Part shown: one piece after another, positions 1-9,544 of the stretch
Numbering within the stretch: position 1 is the first letter of the stretch
Layout: the number at the start of each line of letters is the position of its first letter
Origin: Paenibacillus sp. Soil787
GTDB lineage: Bacteria; Bacillota; Bacilli; Paenibacillales; NBRC-103111
Assembly: GCF_001429545.1 (NCBI RefSeq)
Contig: NZ_LMSP01000001.1
Location: 663,189 to 727,188, forward strand
DNA: 64,000 bases
Reading direction: 5' to 3'
Notes under the pieces: model-generated
The model's input: the letters and a program-made list of their open reading frames with translations, nothing else
Database searches by the model: none
What the model was told of the DNA's origin: nothing
Translations under genes and position numbers: made by a program

Positions 1-504
1 ACGATTACGTTTCCAACGGTAAACGCAACGAAAATGAGGCTTAACATCACAAGCGCAACCGCTGCTCCATCCATCTGGGAGCTTGAAGTTTACCAAGTTC
101 CGCTACCGCCTGTTAACCTCGCGTTAAATAAATCGGTTACGGTGAGCAACTTCTACCAGAACAATGCAACCTACAATGGTGGAAAAGCAGTAGATGGTCT
201 TGGAACTACAAGATGGGCTACGGATACCGGAACAACTAGTGCAACGATGGAAGTGGATTTCGGAGTTGATACCACATTTAATCAAATCGTTATGAAAGAA
301 TACAAAGATTACGGCAATAGGATCACAGGTTACAAAATTCAGTATTGGAACGGTTCCAGTTGGATTGATGCCTATACGGGTACAATTCCGGCTGCAACGG
401 AAACGAATACATTTACGACAGTAACCGCAAGTAAAGTTAGGCTAAATATAACGAGCGCAACCGCTGCTCCATCGATTTGGGAGTTTGAAGTGTATAATCA
501 CTAG
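1..504 (+). CDS. Discoidin (F5/8 type C, CBM32-like) domain protein, C-terminal part
   Basis: The reading frame is open from base 1, so the gene begins before the window; only about 167 residues are seen. The first about 25 residues are the end of one discoidin domain (RLNITSATAAPSIWE), followed by a complete second domain starting NLALNKSVTVS, with the AVDG...TRWA and VDFG strands and the same RLNITSATAAPSIWE ending. The two endings are almost identical, so the domains are recent duplicates. Such domains bind sugars at the C-terminus of secreted glycoside hydrolases or surface proteins; the catalytic part is not visible. A strong terminator follows the stop. Function beyond carbohydrate or surface binding is inference. 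Confidence 0.85.
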   Translation, partial: TITFPTVNATKMRLNITSATAAPSIWELEVYQVPLPPVNLALNKSVTVSNFYQNNATYNGGKAVDGLGTTRWATDTGTTSATMEVDFGVDTTFNQIVMKEYKDYGNRITGYKIQYWNGSSWIDAYTGTIPAATETNTFTTVTASKVRLNITSATAAPSIWEFEVYNH

Positions 505-547
505 AATAATTTAATTGAAGTTGAAGCGATTTATCGGTGCACAGACT

Positions 548-597
548 TAAAAGAACAAAGGGTACAAGTGGAAATTTAAAACCCTTTGTTCTTTTTG
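548..597 (+). terminator. Intrinsic terminator after discoidin gene
   Basis: A perfect 13-bp stem (AAAGAACAAAGGG at 550-562 with its complement at 582-594) is followed by T-rich sequence. It ends the upstream secreted-protein gene. Confidence 0.85.
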
Positions 598-640
598 TGC
601 GATCACTTACTATAATCATGTAACTAAGAAGTTTCCATGA

Positions 641-1135
641 AATCGCTCTAAAGAGGTAAATTCAACAGACGATAGTACGTACAGCATGTATTATGATCAT
701 ACTGGAAGCTTTACCACACAGGCTTCGAACACGGATACCAATGCAGTATCAATCACTGCCAGATACATGAGAATCACACTAACGGCTACGCAAGGACAAG
801 GCAGCAGCATATATGAATTCAAAGTATATGGAAGCTTAATTCCGATTTCCCAAGGGAAAACGGCAACCGCTTCATCGATCTATTCAAGTTCCTACGATGC
901 TTCCAAAGCTGTTGACGGCAGTTCGTCGACACGTTGGGCGCAAGGCAGCGGATTGGCAGATCCATCTTGGTTAAAGGTGGATTTGGGAGCGAACTATTCG
1001 ATTTCTAATGTGAATACGACTTTCTACCAACAGTCGGGATTAGGTGGAAAATATAAAATCGAGTTTTCAACAGATGATAGTACTTACTCTATGTATGTTG
1101 ACCATACTGGAAGCTTTACGACACAAGATGCGTAA
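641..1135 (+). pseudogene. Remnant of a second discoidin-domain protein
   Basis: From about 662 the frame encodes the tail of one discoidin domain (STDDSTYSMYYDHTGSF, then YMRITLTATQ...YEFKVYG) and the first two thirds of another (ISQGKTATASS...AVDGSSSTRWAQG...VDLG...STDDSTYSMYVDHTGSF), which ends at a TAA in the middle of the domain. An in-frame stop at 638-640 closes the frame upstream, and there is no ribosome site near the first ATG (686). Both partial domains carry the same STDDSTYSMY segment, so the fragment looks like the result of a recombination or deletion between tandem domains. I read it as a dead fragment related to the gene upstream. Confidence 0.7.
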
Positions 1136-1178
1136 TGGGTAACAATTGCTTTGGGTGAATGAAAGCAATCATACAAAG

Positions 1179-1222
1179 AAGAAGCGTCAAGGTGTTCACG
1201 CATCGGGCTGCTTCTTTTTTTT
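1179..1222 (+). terminator. Probable intrinsic terminator
   Basis: AAGAAGC (1179-1185) pairs with GCTTCTT (1210-1216) ahead of a run of eight T. The loop is long (24 nt), so this is weaker than the one at 548. It lies after the discoidin remnant. Confidence 0.5.
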
Positions 1223-1363
1223 ATCCAAAAAAAATCAACATTTCCACCAAATTTACTTGTATATGAAGTGAAAAGCGTACTTTATATAATATTATTAATC
1301 ACTCTTTAAAATCTGATCAATTTATATATTTATTAATAAAGGATAGAAGGGAGTTTATATATC

Positions 1364-3718
1364 GTGAACAGAAACTTATCGAAGAATATGTATCCCTCAT
1401 CCTATTGGGGAGCAAAATGGCGAGAGGCTATACCTGTTGGCAATGGTGTACTAGGGGCTTCTGTCTACGGAGGTGTTTATAAAGAAACGATATTACTAAA
1501 TCATGCGGATTTGTGGACACAAGGAATCACGGCTGACCTCCCCGATGTAAGCGGCAAGCTTCCGCATGCTCGTGAATTGTTAATTCAGGGAAAAGCTGAA
1601 GTAGCTGACCACGTGCTTTCCAATGCATTAACAGAAGCGGGGTATAACGCTGAACATGCGCTGCCTCTGCCACTAGGTGATTTGCATATCATCATGCATG
1701 AAAGTAAAGGTTTCCAAGATTACAGTAGGGCGTTGAATATGGATACTGGTGAAGTAACCGTTTCTTGGCTCGAAGGAACAGCTAGGTATGAAAGGGTTTT
1801 GTTTGCGTCCCGTACGGATGACATCCTTGTTTATGAACTTCGATGTTCAGAGCCTGGTCACATTTCTTATATCATGAAATTTGATTTACATGGCAATGGA
1901 GAGCCAGAACCATTCAGAACGGCATTGGAGCTTTCATTAGCAGAGAATAAACATACTTATGGCGAAGAAAACAATCTTTACTATGCTGTGAAGAATGATA
2001 GTGGAATGGATTTTGGAGCCGTAGCAAGAGTTGAGTTAGACGGTGGAAGCATCTCGGATAAGCATGGTTCCTTACAAATCAAAGATGCCAATCGGGTTTT
2101 GATCTTCATTCGACTATTCGTGAATGGTGAAAGGAATCAACAATGGAAGAGGTTGAAAAGAGAACTCAGCGGAATAGATTCTGATTATTCTACTCTTTTG
2201 GAGCGACATGCCTGTGAACATTCTCGATTGTTTCATGCGATGAAGTTTGATTTAGGTGCCCAGGACAGAGATAAATATAATGAAGAATATCTGATGGAAG
2301 CGTATAAGGGGAAACAATCTTTAGCGCTGATGGAAAAAATGTGGTCATTTGGTCGTTATCTGCTTATTTCCAGCACGCGTGAAGGCGGACAGCCTTGCCA
2401 CCTGTATGGATTATGGTGCGGAGAATATAACGCATTATGGGCGTTTCATATGGTCAATTTAAATTTGCAAATGATCTATTGGCAAGCGTTAAGCGGTAAT
2501 ATGCCGGAGCTATTGCATCCTGTATTTGATTATATGGATGGTAAGTTGGAGGATTTCAGAACCAATGCTAAACAATTATTCGGCTGCAGAGGGGTTTTTG
2601 TTCCAGCGCCGACCACACCTGAATCCGGTTTGATGAAAATTGTGTATCCTCACATTATCCATTGGATTTCGGGTGCAGGCTGGATTGCTCAATTCTATGT
2701 GAAGTATTATCAGTATACGTTAGACGAAGAATTTCTTCGTGGGCGTGCCTTGCCGTTTCTTTATGAAACCGCATTGTTCTATGAGGATTATTTCACGATT
2801 GGCGAGGATGGATTCATTGTCATTAGTCCGTCTATTTCCCCGGAAAACACGCCAAGTAATTATGTGAAAGCGTCGAATCTGGATGGTTATGAATCCGGCG
2901 GTGTCATGGAAACAACGATGAATGCGACTATGGATTATGCAGTAGCGAAGGAAGTGTTAACAAGTTTACTTACTCTGGCTCCATTAGTAGACATGTATGA
3001 GGATGAAATTGCAAAGTGGAGAGATATGTTGGTACGAATTCCGGCTTATCAAACGAATGAGGATGGAGCGATTCGTGAGTGGATGCATCCTGATTATGAT
3101 GATAATGATCAGCATCGTCATTTGGCGCATATCTATCCGTTATTTCCAGGGTCAGAAATCGATATGGATAGCTCACCAGATCAGTATAATCCTTTCGTTA
3201 AAGCGGTTGAAAACCGTTCAAATGATGTAACACTGAGAGAACAATGTGCTTGGTCGTTTATGTATATTGCAAATGCCTATGCTCGTATGGGGAAAGGCGA
3301 AGAAGCAATCAAGTGTTTCGATAAGCTAAGCAGAGCGAATTTATTGAGCAACCTATTTACACTGTGTAATGATTGGCGCGATATGGGTCTGACGTTTGAA
3401 TTGCCAATGGCGCCTTTTCAAATTGATGCAAATATGGGCTGGTGCGCTGTCGTTCAAGAAATGCTGATGCTCTCCACGCCAGGGAAAATTCGTGTTCTCC
3501 ATAGCTTGCCTCAAAGCTGGGAGCAGGGTAAGGCAGGACCGATACTGGCGCATGGCAGTATAGAAGTTACACTTGAGTGGGATCTAAACCTAAAGGAAGC
3601 GCAAGTAAATCTATGTGCAACCAAGGTAGATCAGATGATTGAGTTAATTGTGGTTGAGCAAAGAACACAGATTGAGCTTAAAGCCAAGTCTCCTGTTCAA
3701 TTAAAGTTCATCTTGTAA
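1364..3718 (+). CDS. Glycoside hydrolase family 95-like protein (alpha-L-fucosidase type)
   Basis: 784 residues. The N-terminal segment WREAIPVGNGVLGASVYGG...LNHADLW is the GH95 / GH65-N-terminal signature. In the (alpha/alpha)6 barrel I see the paired asparagines N365-L-N367, an SPEN motif with Glu494, HRHLAHIYPLFPG, and DANMG with Asp688; by position these correspond to the Asn pair, general acid and Asp reported for GH95 enzymes, so the active site looks intact. No signal peptide is visible, so it is probably cytoplasmic and acts on imported oligosaccharides. GTG 1364 is chosen because GAAGGGA lies 11 nt upstream; ATG 1388 is an alternative. It is followed by its own terminator and sits beside an AraC regulator and a GH38 enzyme, suggesting a small glycan-use locus. 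Whether it is a fucosidase or a galactosidase cannot be told from sequence. Confidence 0.85.
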   Translation: MNRNLSKNMYPSSYWGAKWREAIPVGNGVLGASVYGGVYKETILLNHADLWTQGITADLPDVSGKLPHARELLIQGKAEVADHVLSNALTEAGYNAEHALPLPLGDLHIIMHESKGFQDYSRALNMDTGEVTVSWLEGTARYERVLFASRTDDILVYELRCSEPGHISYIMKFDLHGNGEPEPFRTALELSLAENKHTYGEENNLYYAVKNDSGMDFGAVARVELDGGSISDKHGSLQIKDANRVLIFIRLFVNGERNQQWKRLKRELSGIDSDYSTLLERHACEHSRLFHAMKFDLGAQDRDKYNEEYLMEAYKGKQSLALMEKMWSFGRYLLISSTREGGQPCHLYGLWCGEYNALWAFHMVNLNLQMIYWQALSGNMPELLHPVFDYMDGKLEDFRTNAKQLFGCRGVFVPAPTTPESGLMKIVYPHIIHWISGAGWIAQFYVKYYQYTLDEEFLRGRALPFLYETALFYEDYFTIGEDGFIVISPSISPENTPSNYVKASNLDGYESGGVMETTMNATMDYAVAKEVLTSLLTLAPLVDMYEDEIAKWRDMLVRIPAYQTNEDGAIREWMHPDYDDNDQHRHLAHIYPLFPGSEIDMDSSPDQYNPFVKAVENRSNDVTLREQCAWSFMYIANAYARMGKGEEAIKCFDKLSRANLLSNLFTLCNDWRDMGLTFELPMAPFQIDANMGWCAVVQEMLMLSTPGKIRVLHSLPQSWEQGKAGPILAHGSIEVTLEWDLNLKEAQVNLCATKVDQMIELIVVEQRTQIELKAKSPVQLKFIL

Positions 3719-3720
3719 AA

Positions 3721-3763
3721 GAAGTGGTTGAGCAGAGTGTTATTCTGATCAACCACTTTTTTG
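3721..3763 (+). terminator. Intrinsic terminator after GH95 gene
   Basis: AGTGGTTGA (3723-3731) pairs perfectly with TCAACCACT (3749-3757), followed by six T. Confidence 0.85.
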
Positions 3764-3873
3764 TCTTATAGCGAATTATGATTTGCCGATAATGTTGTCA
3801 TAGAACCGTTTTGATTTTTCGAAAAAAGCATGGATCGAATGAATAGAATAATTTGCGATTAGTGTGCTTTTTT

Positions 3874-4764
3874 TCATGTTGTATCAACAAACTTACCAGG
3901 TGATACGCCCATAACTTCAGAGAAGACAGTTGTAAAGTAATGGACGTTATCAAAGCCGGTCTCCTCCGAGATTTGTTTTATTGTATTTCTGGTAGTTGAA
4001 AGCATTAAAGCTGCCTTACGGATTCGTTCATTACGGACGTATTCTTTAAATGTTTGTCCAAGATTATTTTGAAATATCCGAGCCAATTGACGTCCGGATA
4101 TATGGAGGTAATCAGCTACGGCAGCTTGGGTCAGAAAGCGAGATGCAAGGTTATCTTGTATATATAAAATGGCATGATTGATGCTTGCCTCGGAAGAATT
4201 ATTCATATTCCGTTTTTTCCGAAGCCCTGCCTTATCTGATTGTTCAATAAAGACATTGGTGAATGAGGTAAGTAATGCAATGGAAAGGGCTTGGATGCTA
4301 TCTTGAAAAAGTTTCTGATTCTCTTGAGTTTGCAGTAATAATGCCTCCCAAATGCGAATCGTAGTCGTATCTGCTGCATCAGATATGATTATTTTTGTTG
4401 TTGCTGCCATTTGGCGAAATAATTCAATAGCTGCTGCTGAAGATTCTTCCTCAAAGAGTTCGAATGAAACAAAAATTAGGAAGAGCGATTGGCCGTTACT
4501 AATTTGATGCTTGATATTTGGGCGTGAAATAAACAATGTGTGTTTGAGCAATGGATATTCGATCCCCAACTCCGAATAGATGCCAACCCCATCAAGGACA
4601 TAACAGATCTCAAATATCGAGTGCTGATGAATAGGTGTATCGATATGATCTTGTACCCCACCCCAATAATGAACACGGAATGTCGCATCTTTTCCTATTA
4701 ATATAGGCGTATTCAGATTCAAACGACGCATTCCTTCTATATAAACGGATGAAGAGATAGACAT
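3874..4764 (-). CDS. AraC-family transcriptional regulator with N-terminal cupin-like sensor
   Basis: 296 residues from the ATG at 4764. An N-terminal AraC-binding (cupin-like) half contains HQHSIFEICYVLDG; the C-terminal about 100 residues are two AraC helix-turn-helix motifs (YLHISGRQLARIFQNNLG, then ISEETGFDNVHYFTTVF and GVSPGKF). The start at 4764 has AGGGGA about 8 nt upstream; a longer frame back to 4839 has no ribosome site. It is divergent from the GH38 gene, and a cre-like site lies between the two, so it most likely controls the mannosidase, and perhaps the GH95 gene, in response to a sugar. The effector is unknown. Confidence 0.9.
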   Translation of the reverse strand: MSISSSVYIEGMRRLNLNTPILIGKDATFRVHYWGGVQDHIDTPIHQHSIFEICYVLDGVGIYSELGIEYPLLKHTLFISRPNIKHQISNGQSLFLIFVSFELFEEESSAAAIELFRQMAATTKIIISDAADTTTIRIWEALLLQTQENQKLFQDSIQALSIALLTSFTNVFIEQSDKAGLRKKRNMNNSSEASINHAILYIQDNLASRFLTQAAVADYLHISGRQLARIFQNNLGQTFKEYVRNERIRKAALMLSTTRNTIKQISEETGFDNVHYFTTVFSEVMGVSPGKFVDTT

Positions 4765-4844
4765 GGCAGCATCCCCTTTTTGTATATGGAAACAATGTCC
4801 GTTAATTATAAAAAACATGTCGAGTTTTTGCAAATACATGGACA

Positions 4845-4860
4845 GTCTAAGCGCTTACAA
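4845..4860. promoter_or_regulatory. Catabolite-responsive element (cre) candidate
   Basis: GTCTAAGCGCTTACAA matches the CcpA consensus WTGNAANCGNWWNCAW at 14 of 16 positions (on either strand) around a perfect AAGCGCTT core. It sits between the divergent AraC and GH38 genes, where CcpA would repress glycan use in the presence of preferred sugars. Confidence 0.55.
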
Positions 4861-4907
4861 TAAGAGCATCGTATACTAAATTCGATTTAGAAAAGAGGAT
4901 ATTGGAA

Positions 4908-7583
4908 ATGTCTAAGATTAAAGAAGTATTGATTTTACATCATAGTCACTTGGATGTTGGATATACCCATGCTCAACCGATCTTATTAGAAATGCAGAAG
5001 GAATATATTGACCAAGCGTTGTTACTATGTGAGTCCACGGAGCATTGGTCAGAATCGAATAAATTTCGGTGGACCTGTGAAGCCACTTATCCTGTTTTAC
5101 TATGGTTGGAACTAGCAACGGAGAAGCAGATTACGGATTTTAAACGATTTCTGGCTAATGGCCAAATGAGTATAGCCGCTACTTACTTACATACGACTCC
5201 GCTTTGTACGCCAGAGCAGATTACGAGAATGCTTTATCCAATTAGAGAGTTACGTGAACGATTAGGCTGTGAAATTAAATGCGCCATTAATCATGATATT
5301 AACGGTCAGCCTTGGCCTTACAGTCAATTATTACTTGATGCCGGTGTAGAGTTTTATATCACGGGTATTAATATTCATATGGGCGGCATTCCACTAACAC
5401 GCCCTTCTGCATTCCATTGGCAAGCACCAGATGGCAGAAAGCTGCTCTCATTCAACGGCGAGCATTATTCGCTGTTTTCGCAAATCTGTTATCCCGAGAA
5501 TAATTCTACCGATGATGTTGCAAAAGGATTAACCAAGTATTTAGAGAAAATCGAAGCAAATCCGGACTACCCATTTGATTTTATTTATTTGACCTCAACG
5601 AATATTCCTGCCTATGATAACAATTCTCCGGATAAAGAGCTGGCCGAATTGTTTAAGGTATGGAACGAGGAACAAAGGGAGATTACCCTATCCTTTGTTA
5701 CGCCAGAGCAATTATATGCCAAAGTGAAGAAGCAGGAAACTCGTCTGCAGACGCATGCTGGCGACTGGACGGATTATTGGAACTTCGGTTCAGCTAGCTC
5801 AGCGAAAGAAACGAAGTTGAATCGCCGAACCAAGCAAGGAATGAAAGCCGTAGATCTTTTAGAAGCATTTGGAGCCAAAGGCAGCGCGTCTTATGTGAAA
5901 GCTAAAAAACAAGCATGGGATCAAATCAATCTCTACGATGAGCATACTTGGGGAGTTTGGTTTTCCATAGCTGATCCCAATGCATTGGATACCGATATTC
6001 AATGGGCGCACAAAGCGCATTATGCTTATTTAGGCAATAGTTTAACAGGCTATTTATTGGGGACACAAATGGAGAAATTAGCAGACAATCCGCAACAATC
6101 GAGAGAGCCGGAAGGGATAATGCTTGTGAATCCATCTTCTGTACCTATTAAATATGACATAAAGATTCCTTCTAGCTACTTGGAGAAAGGACGTCATCTC
6201 TATGATCTCAGATCGCGTGAAGTGCTGATGAACAACGAGTCAAATAATTCGGTAGTCAGCTATGGTACGGTTGAACTGCCTGCGTTTAGCTGGTTGAAAC
6301 TGCCAATTAAAGCTTTGCAGGAAGCTGAGTATTCCGAAGCTCTTGAAATAAATCCAGGTGAAATCAAGGATTTTGTCGAGCCGTTTTCACCAGTCAAAAC
6401 TAAGAATGGTTTAGTCATGATCGAGGAGGGGCTGATTGAAACCCCTTTCCATAGGTGTTCGTTTGATCCATCAACAGGTCGAATCTTAAGTTTATACGAT
6501 AAAGGGCAGAATTGGGAGGTTCTTGACTCCAATAGTCCCTACAGTTTGTTCCAATATGTCCAGGAGACGATTGATCCCCTCTATCATCCGAATCATCGCA
6601 GAACCTTATTTCCAAGAGATATTGAAAAAAGTAATAACAGCATAAGCTGCTGGAACAATGATTGGAAGGCTAAGCGCGAAACCTATACCCAATTCAAGTC
6701 ATGTAAAGTTGAGCGTAGCGCGAATAGCACGACCTTGATCTTACAATGGGATGCCTTTGGTGTAGATAATTTAGAACAGAGTTTTACTTTCTTCAGTTAC
6801 CGTGATGATATTGAAATGAAGGCATCCTTCTATAAACAAGACATAACGACACCAGAAGGCACTTACTTTGCCATTCCTTTGAATGTTCAAGAATGGCGTT
6901 GCCACTATGATACAGCTGGACAATGGGTTGAACTGGATGCTGAGCAGCTGCCAGGCGTATGCAGGGATTATCTTACGGTTGACAAGAGCGTTTCTGTCTA
7001 CGACGATCAGCATGGTGTAACTTTGGTCTGTTCCGATGCGCCGCTTGTACAAGTGGGGGACTTTAATTTCGGTAAAGAGCAGAGAAGCATTGATAAGCAG
7101 ACCAATCCACTCTTGTTAGCTTGGCCGATGAACAATTACTGGGAAACCAATTTTAGAGCGCGTCAACCTGGATATCATACATTCACATATTACTTGTCCA
7201 CCTTTAAATCCTTTAAACAAGCTGAAGTTATGGAGTCTGCTATAAGAGCAGTATCACCAATTCTTACCTATCCCGTTATTCATTGCAAAGAGGAGGAAGC
7301 AGGCCAATTCCTTCAAGTGATTGGGGAAGGTGTTCAGGTATTCGATGTAAAGCCAGCTGAGGAAGGTGCGGGAATCGTAATTCGTCTAAGTAATTGTACG
7401 GACCAACCCGTAGATGCTCAGCTTAATTTTCCCAACAAAAAGATAATCGCCGCCTATCAAACAAATGCTTTAGAAGAAATACAAAGTGAAATAAAGAACG
7501 TTCGGAATGAGACGCTTGAAATAAGTCTTCAAGCAAAACAAATGCTTTATTTCAATATAATTCTTAACCGATCGGACCGATAG
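4908..7583 (+). CDS. Glycoside hydrolase family 38 alpha-mannosidase-like protein
   Basis: 891 residues. The N-terminus has HHSHLDVGYTH, the GH38 metal-binding HxHxDxG motif, and about residue 130 NHDINGQPW provides the aspartate equivalent to the family nucleophile. A GH38 C-terminal beta domain follows (SFDPSTGRILSLYDK). No signal peptide, so cytoplasmic. The ATG at 4908 has AGAGG 9 nt upstream; the TTG at 4902 is too close to it. Divergent from the AraC regulator with a cre site between them. It belongs with the GH95 enzyme in degradation of an imported branched glycan. The exact linkage hydrolysed is not predictable. Confidence 0.85.
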   Translation: MSKIKEVLILHHSHLDVGYTHAQPILLEMQKEYIDQALLLCESTEHWSESNKFRWTCEATYPVLLWLELATEKQITDFKRFLANGQMSIAATYLHTTPLCTPEQITRMLYPIRELRERLGCEIKCAINHDINGQPWPYSQLLLDAGVEFYITGINIHMGGIPLTRPSAFHWQAPDGRKLLSFNGEHYSLFSQICYPENNSTDDVAKGLTKYLEKIEANPDYPFDFIYLTSTNIPAYDNNSPDKELAELFKVWNEEQREITLSFVTPEQLYAKVKKQETRLQTHAGDWTDYWNFGSASSAKETKLNRRTKQGMKAVDLLEAFGAKGSASYVKAKKQAWDQINLYDEHTWGVWFSIADPNALDTDIQWAHKAHYAYLGNSLTGYLLGTQMEKLADNPQQSREPEGIMLVNPSSVPIKYDIKIPSSYLEKGRHLYDLRSREVLMNNESNNSVVSYGTVELPAFSWLKLPIKALQEAEYSEALEINPGEIKDFVEPFSPVKTKNGLVMIEEGLIETPFHRCSFDPSTGRILSLYDKGQNWEVLDSNSPYSLFQYVQETIDPLYHPNHRRTLFPRDIEKSNNSISCWNNDWKAKRETYTQFKSCKVERSANSTTLILQWDAFGVDNLEQSFTFFSYRDDIEMKASFYKQDITTPEGTYFAIPLNVQEWRCHYDTAGQWVELDAEQLPGVCRDYLTVDKSVSVYDDQHGVTLVCSDAPLVQVGDFNFGKEQRSIDKQTNPLLLAWPMNNYWETNFRARQPGYHTFTYYLSTFKSFKQAEVMESAIRAVSPILTYPVIHCKEEEAGQFLQVIGEGVQVFDVKPAEEGAGIVIRLSNCTDQPVDAQLNFPNKKIIAAYQTNALEEIQSEIKNVRNETLEISLQAKQMLYFNIILNRSDR

Positions 7584-7654
7584 ATGCCCCCTATATTTCG
7601 GCAAGGCGCATTACTGGCGATGTGAATGCATCTCAGATCTGGTTCATTTATATT

Positions 7655-7695
7655 TGAAAAATAACCATTCAGCAACTGCTGTATGGTTATTTTTA
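7655..7695. terminator. Intrinsic terminator after GH38 gene
   Basis: AAAAATAACCAT (7657-7668) and ATGGTTATTTTT (7683-7694) form a perfect 12-bp stem with A and T tails, so it could work in both directions. Confidence 0.8.
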
Positions 7696-7782
7696 TTGTG
7701 AAATTGGGAATGCTGAATGAATTATAGCAGCCCCAAATCCCAAATTGTTTCAAATACTTTGTTAGCTGCATTTCTTTCCAGC

Positions 7783-7843
7783 AATATTGTGCTAGTGATC
7801 CGAATTATTATCTAGAGCGCAATCCATAATGAGCGATTATACT
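7783..7843 (+). promoter_or_regulatory. Predicted hut promoter and activator site, first unit
   Basis: AATATTGTGCTA (7783-7794), then TCCG (7799-7802) and CTAG (7812-7815), is matched with identical spacing at 12465-12497 upstream of hutG. A -10-like TATACT (7838-7843) begins 23 nt after the end of the motif, exactly as TAAGAT does at the second site. There is no good -35 box. This fits a promoter that needs an activator, most simply the AraC-type regulator encoded at 11182-12375. A further 10/12 match to the first block (7989-8000) lies in the leader. The 5' leader to the transporter start is about 265 nt and holds no gene. Confidence 0.55.
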
Positions 7844-7881
7844 TTGTTTACAGCAGCTTATCTCAAAGGAACATTGCTATT

Positions 7882-7897
7882 TTGAAAACGCTTAAAT
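7882..7897. promoter_or_regulatory. cre site in hut leader
   Basis: TTGAAAACGCTTAAAT matches the CcpA consensus at 15 of 16 positions. It lies about 40 nt downstream of the predicted -10, a roadblock position. Catabolite repression of hut genes by CcpA is known in Bacillus. Confidence 0.7.
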
Positions 7898-8114
7898 AGC
7901 TTTGAAAACTAAGAAAAGGAATGGATTGTATCACTTTATTCGTCACATTCCATAAGGATCAGAGCAGTCTGGTTCTAAATTGGAAAGCAAAATCGTGCTA
8001 GTTAATTAACATTACGGAAGGGGGCGCATTCACTCTTAACCTGATAAAATTGTAGAAAAAGATGAACCAGACAAGAAATTTTAAAATTCGATTTTCAAAA
8101 CGGGGGGTTACTCA

Positions 8115-9446
8115 ATGTCCGTACAATTATCCATGAAACCTTATAAGATTGATGATGCTCCACTCAATAAGTTTCATCTGAAAATTACAGCGCTTACGTT
8201 TGGATCTAATTTTTCCGATGGATATGCTCTTGGTATTATAGGAATGGCTCTAACTTTGATTGGACCTCAAATGAACCTTAGCCCGATTTGGAGTGGATTA
8301 ATAGGAAGTTCAGCGTTGATCGGACTCTTTTTCGGCAGTCTGCTCCTCGGAGGATTATCCGACCGAATAGGCAGACAGAAAATCTTCCTTGCTAATTTCG
8401 TAGTCATTGCTTTAGCATCTTTCTTACAATTTTTTGTACAAGATCCTACGATTCTGTTCATCCTGCGTATATTGATTGGTTTTGCATTGGGTGGCGATTA
8501 CGCGATTGGGTCGACGCTGCTTGCCGAGTTTGCACCTAGAAAGCATCGGGGCTTTTTACTCTCCTTCCTAAATGTTATGTGGACTGTCGGATATGTGGTA
8601 TCAAACCTTGTCGGTTATTATCTGCTAAAGACCGGCCCGGATTCCTGGCGGTGGATGCTCGCAAGTGCGGCTATCCCGGCAGTAATCGTTCTTCTAATGC
8701 GGATCGGAACACCTGAATCCCCAAGATGGCTCATTAGCATGGGGCGTATGGAGGAAGCAAGGGAAATCGTGAAGAAGCATATCGGTCCACTTGCGGAGCT
8801 TGATGAAACGCGTTTGGATCATACCTCCAAAACGTACCGGTTTCAAGACCTTTTCGGAAAACAGCTTTGGAAGCGTACGGCATTTGGCGGTCTCTTCTAT
8901 GTCTGTCAAGTGCTTCCCTATTTCGCAATTTATACGTTCCTACCGGATATTTTAGCTAAAATGGGATTTGAAGAGACGTTCCTTATGGACACGATTTTAA
9001 ATTTATTCCTGCTTGTCGGTTCGATTGCCGGTCTGTGGTTTACCGAGAAATATTCGCGCAGAAGCTTTACGATTAACACGTTTATTATTCTTACAATCTC
9101 CTTGCTTGCGCTTACACTTTTACCTGCTGGTTCACACATCGTGGCTATTACGATCTTTTGTTTATTTACCTTCGTCATGTCAGCCGCTTCCAATCTTACC
9201 TTAGTATATCCAGCCGAGCTCTTTCCAACCGAAATCCGGGGATCTGGTGTCGGTGTCGTGACTGCAATAAGCCGCATCGGTTCGGCAGTTGGAACATTTC
9301 TGTTGCCGGTAACAATTAATTCCATGGGACTAACCCCTTCTATGATTGGTATGACAATAGTTCTGCTGATCGGGACCATTGTTTCCATTGCCTGGGCGCC
9401 GGAGACGAAATCACTTGCCCTGGATGATGACATCCAATATCATTAA
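8115..9446 (+). CDS. MFS transporter of the hut region (sugar-porter-like fold)
   Basis: 443 residues with about 12 hydrophobic segments. The MFS loop motif LSDRIGRQK is between TM2 and TM3, and GTPESPRWLISMGR lies in the central loop, typical of the sugar/organic-acid porter branch. The start ATG has GGGGGG about 8 nt upstream. It is the first gene of the hut region, directly before the ammonia-lyase homologue and behind the shared hut motif, so histidine, urocanate or a related imidazole compound is the likely cargo. That substrate is inferred from context only; it is not an HutM/HutT amino-acid permease by sequence. Confidence 0.85.
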   Translation: MSVQLSMKPYKIDDAPLNKFHLKITALTFGSNFSDGYALGIIGMALTLIGPQMNLSPIWSGLIGSSALIGLFFGSLLLGGLSDRIGRQKIFLANFVVIALASFLQFFVQDPTILFILRILIGFALGGDYAIGSTLLAEFAPRKHRGFLLSFLNVMWTVGYVVSNLVGYYLLKTGPDSWRWMLASAAIPAVIVLLMRIGTPESPRWLISMGRMEEAREIVKKHIGPLAELDETRLDHTSKTYRFQDLFGKQLWKRTAFGGLFYVCQVLPYFAIYTFLPDILAKMGFEETFLMDTILNLFLLVGSIAGLWFTEKYSRRSFTINTFIILTISLLALTLLPAGSHIVAITIFCLFTFVMSAASNLTLVYPAELFPTEIRGSGVGVVTAISRIGSAVGTFLLPVTINSMGLTPSMIGMTIVLLIGTIVSIAWAPETKSLALDDDIQYH

Positions 9447-9454
9447 AAAACTTT

Positions 9455-9484
9455 TACAAGAGATGTCTTCAGACATCTCTTGTA
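9455..9484. promoter_or_regulatory. Perfect hairpin between transporter and ammonia-lyase
   Basis: A 13-bp perfect stem (core AAGAGATGTC) with a TTCA loop. No T run follows on the + strand, so it is not an ordinary forward terminator; it may be an RNA-processing or stability element that separates expression of transporter and lyase. On the minus strand a T-rich tail follows. Confidence 0.5.
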
Positions 9485-9544
9485 TGCATTATTTAACCGA
9501 CATCTATTCCCTAGTATGTATTGGTTTTAAAGGAGATGTTTTTC

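Noticed and set aside
1258-1300. Possible cre/promoter upstream of the GH95 gene
   Set aside because: The TGAAAAGCG element has an extra base relative to the cre consensus, and TTGTAT to TATAAT spacing is too long.
8930-9433. 167-codon minus-strand frame inside the hut MFS gene
   Set aside because: Antisense shadow of a clear transporter gene; no ribosome site and biased composition typical of a shadow frame.
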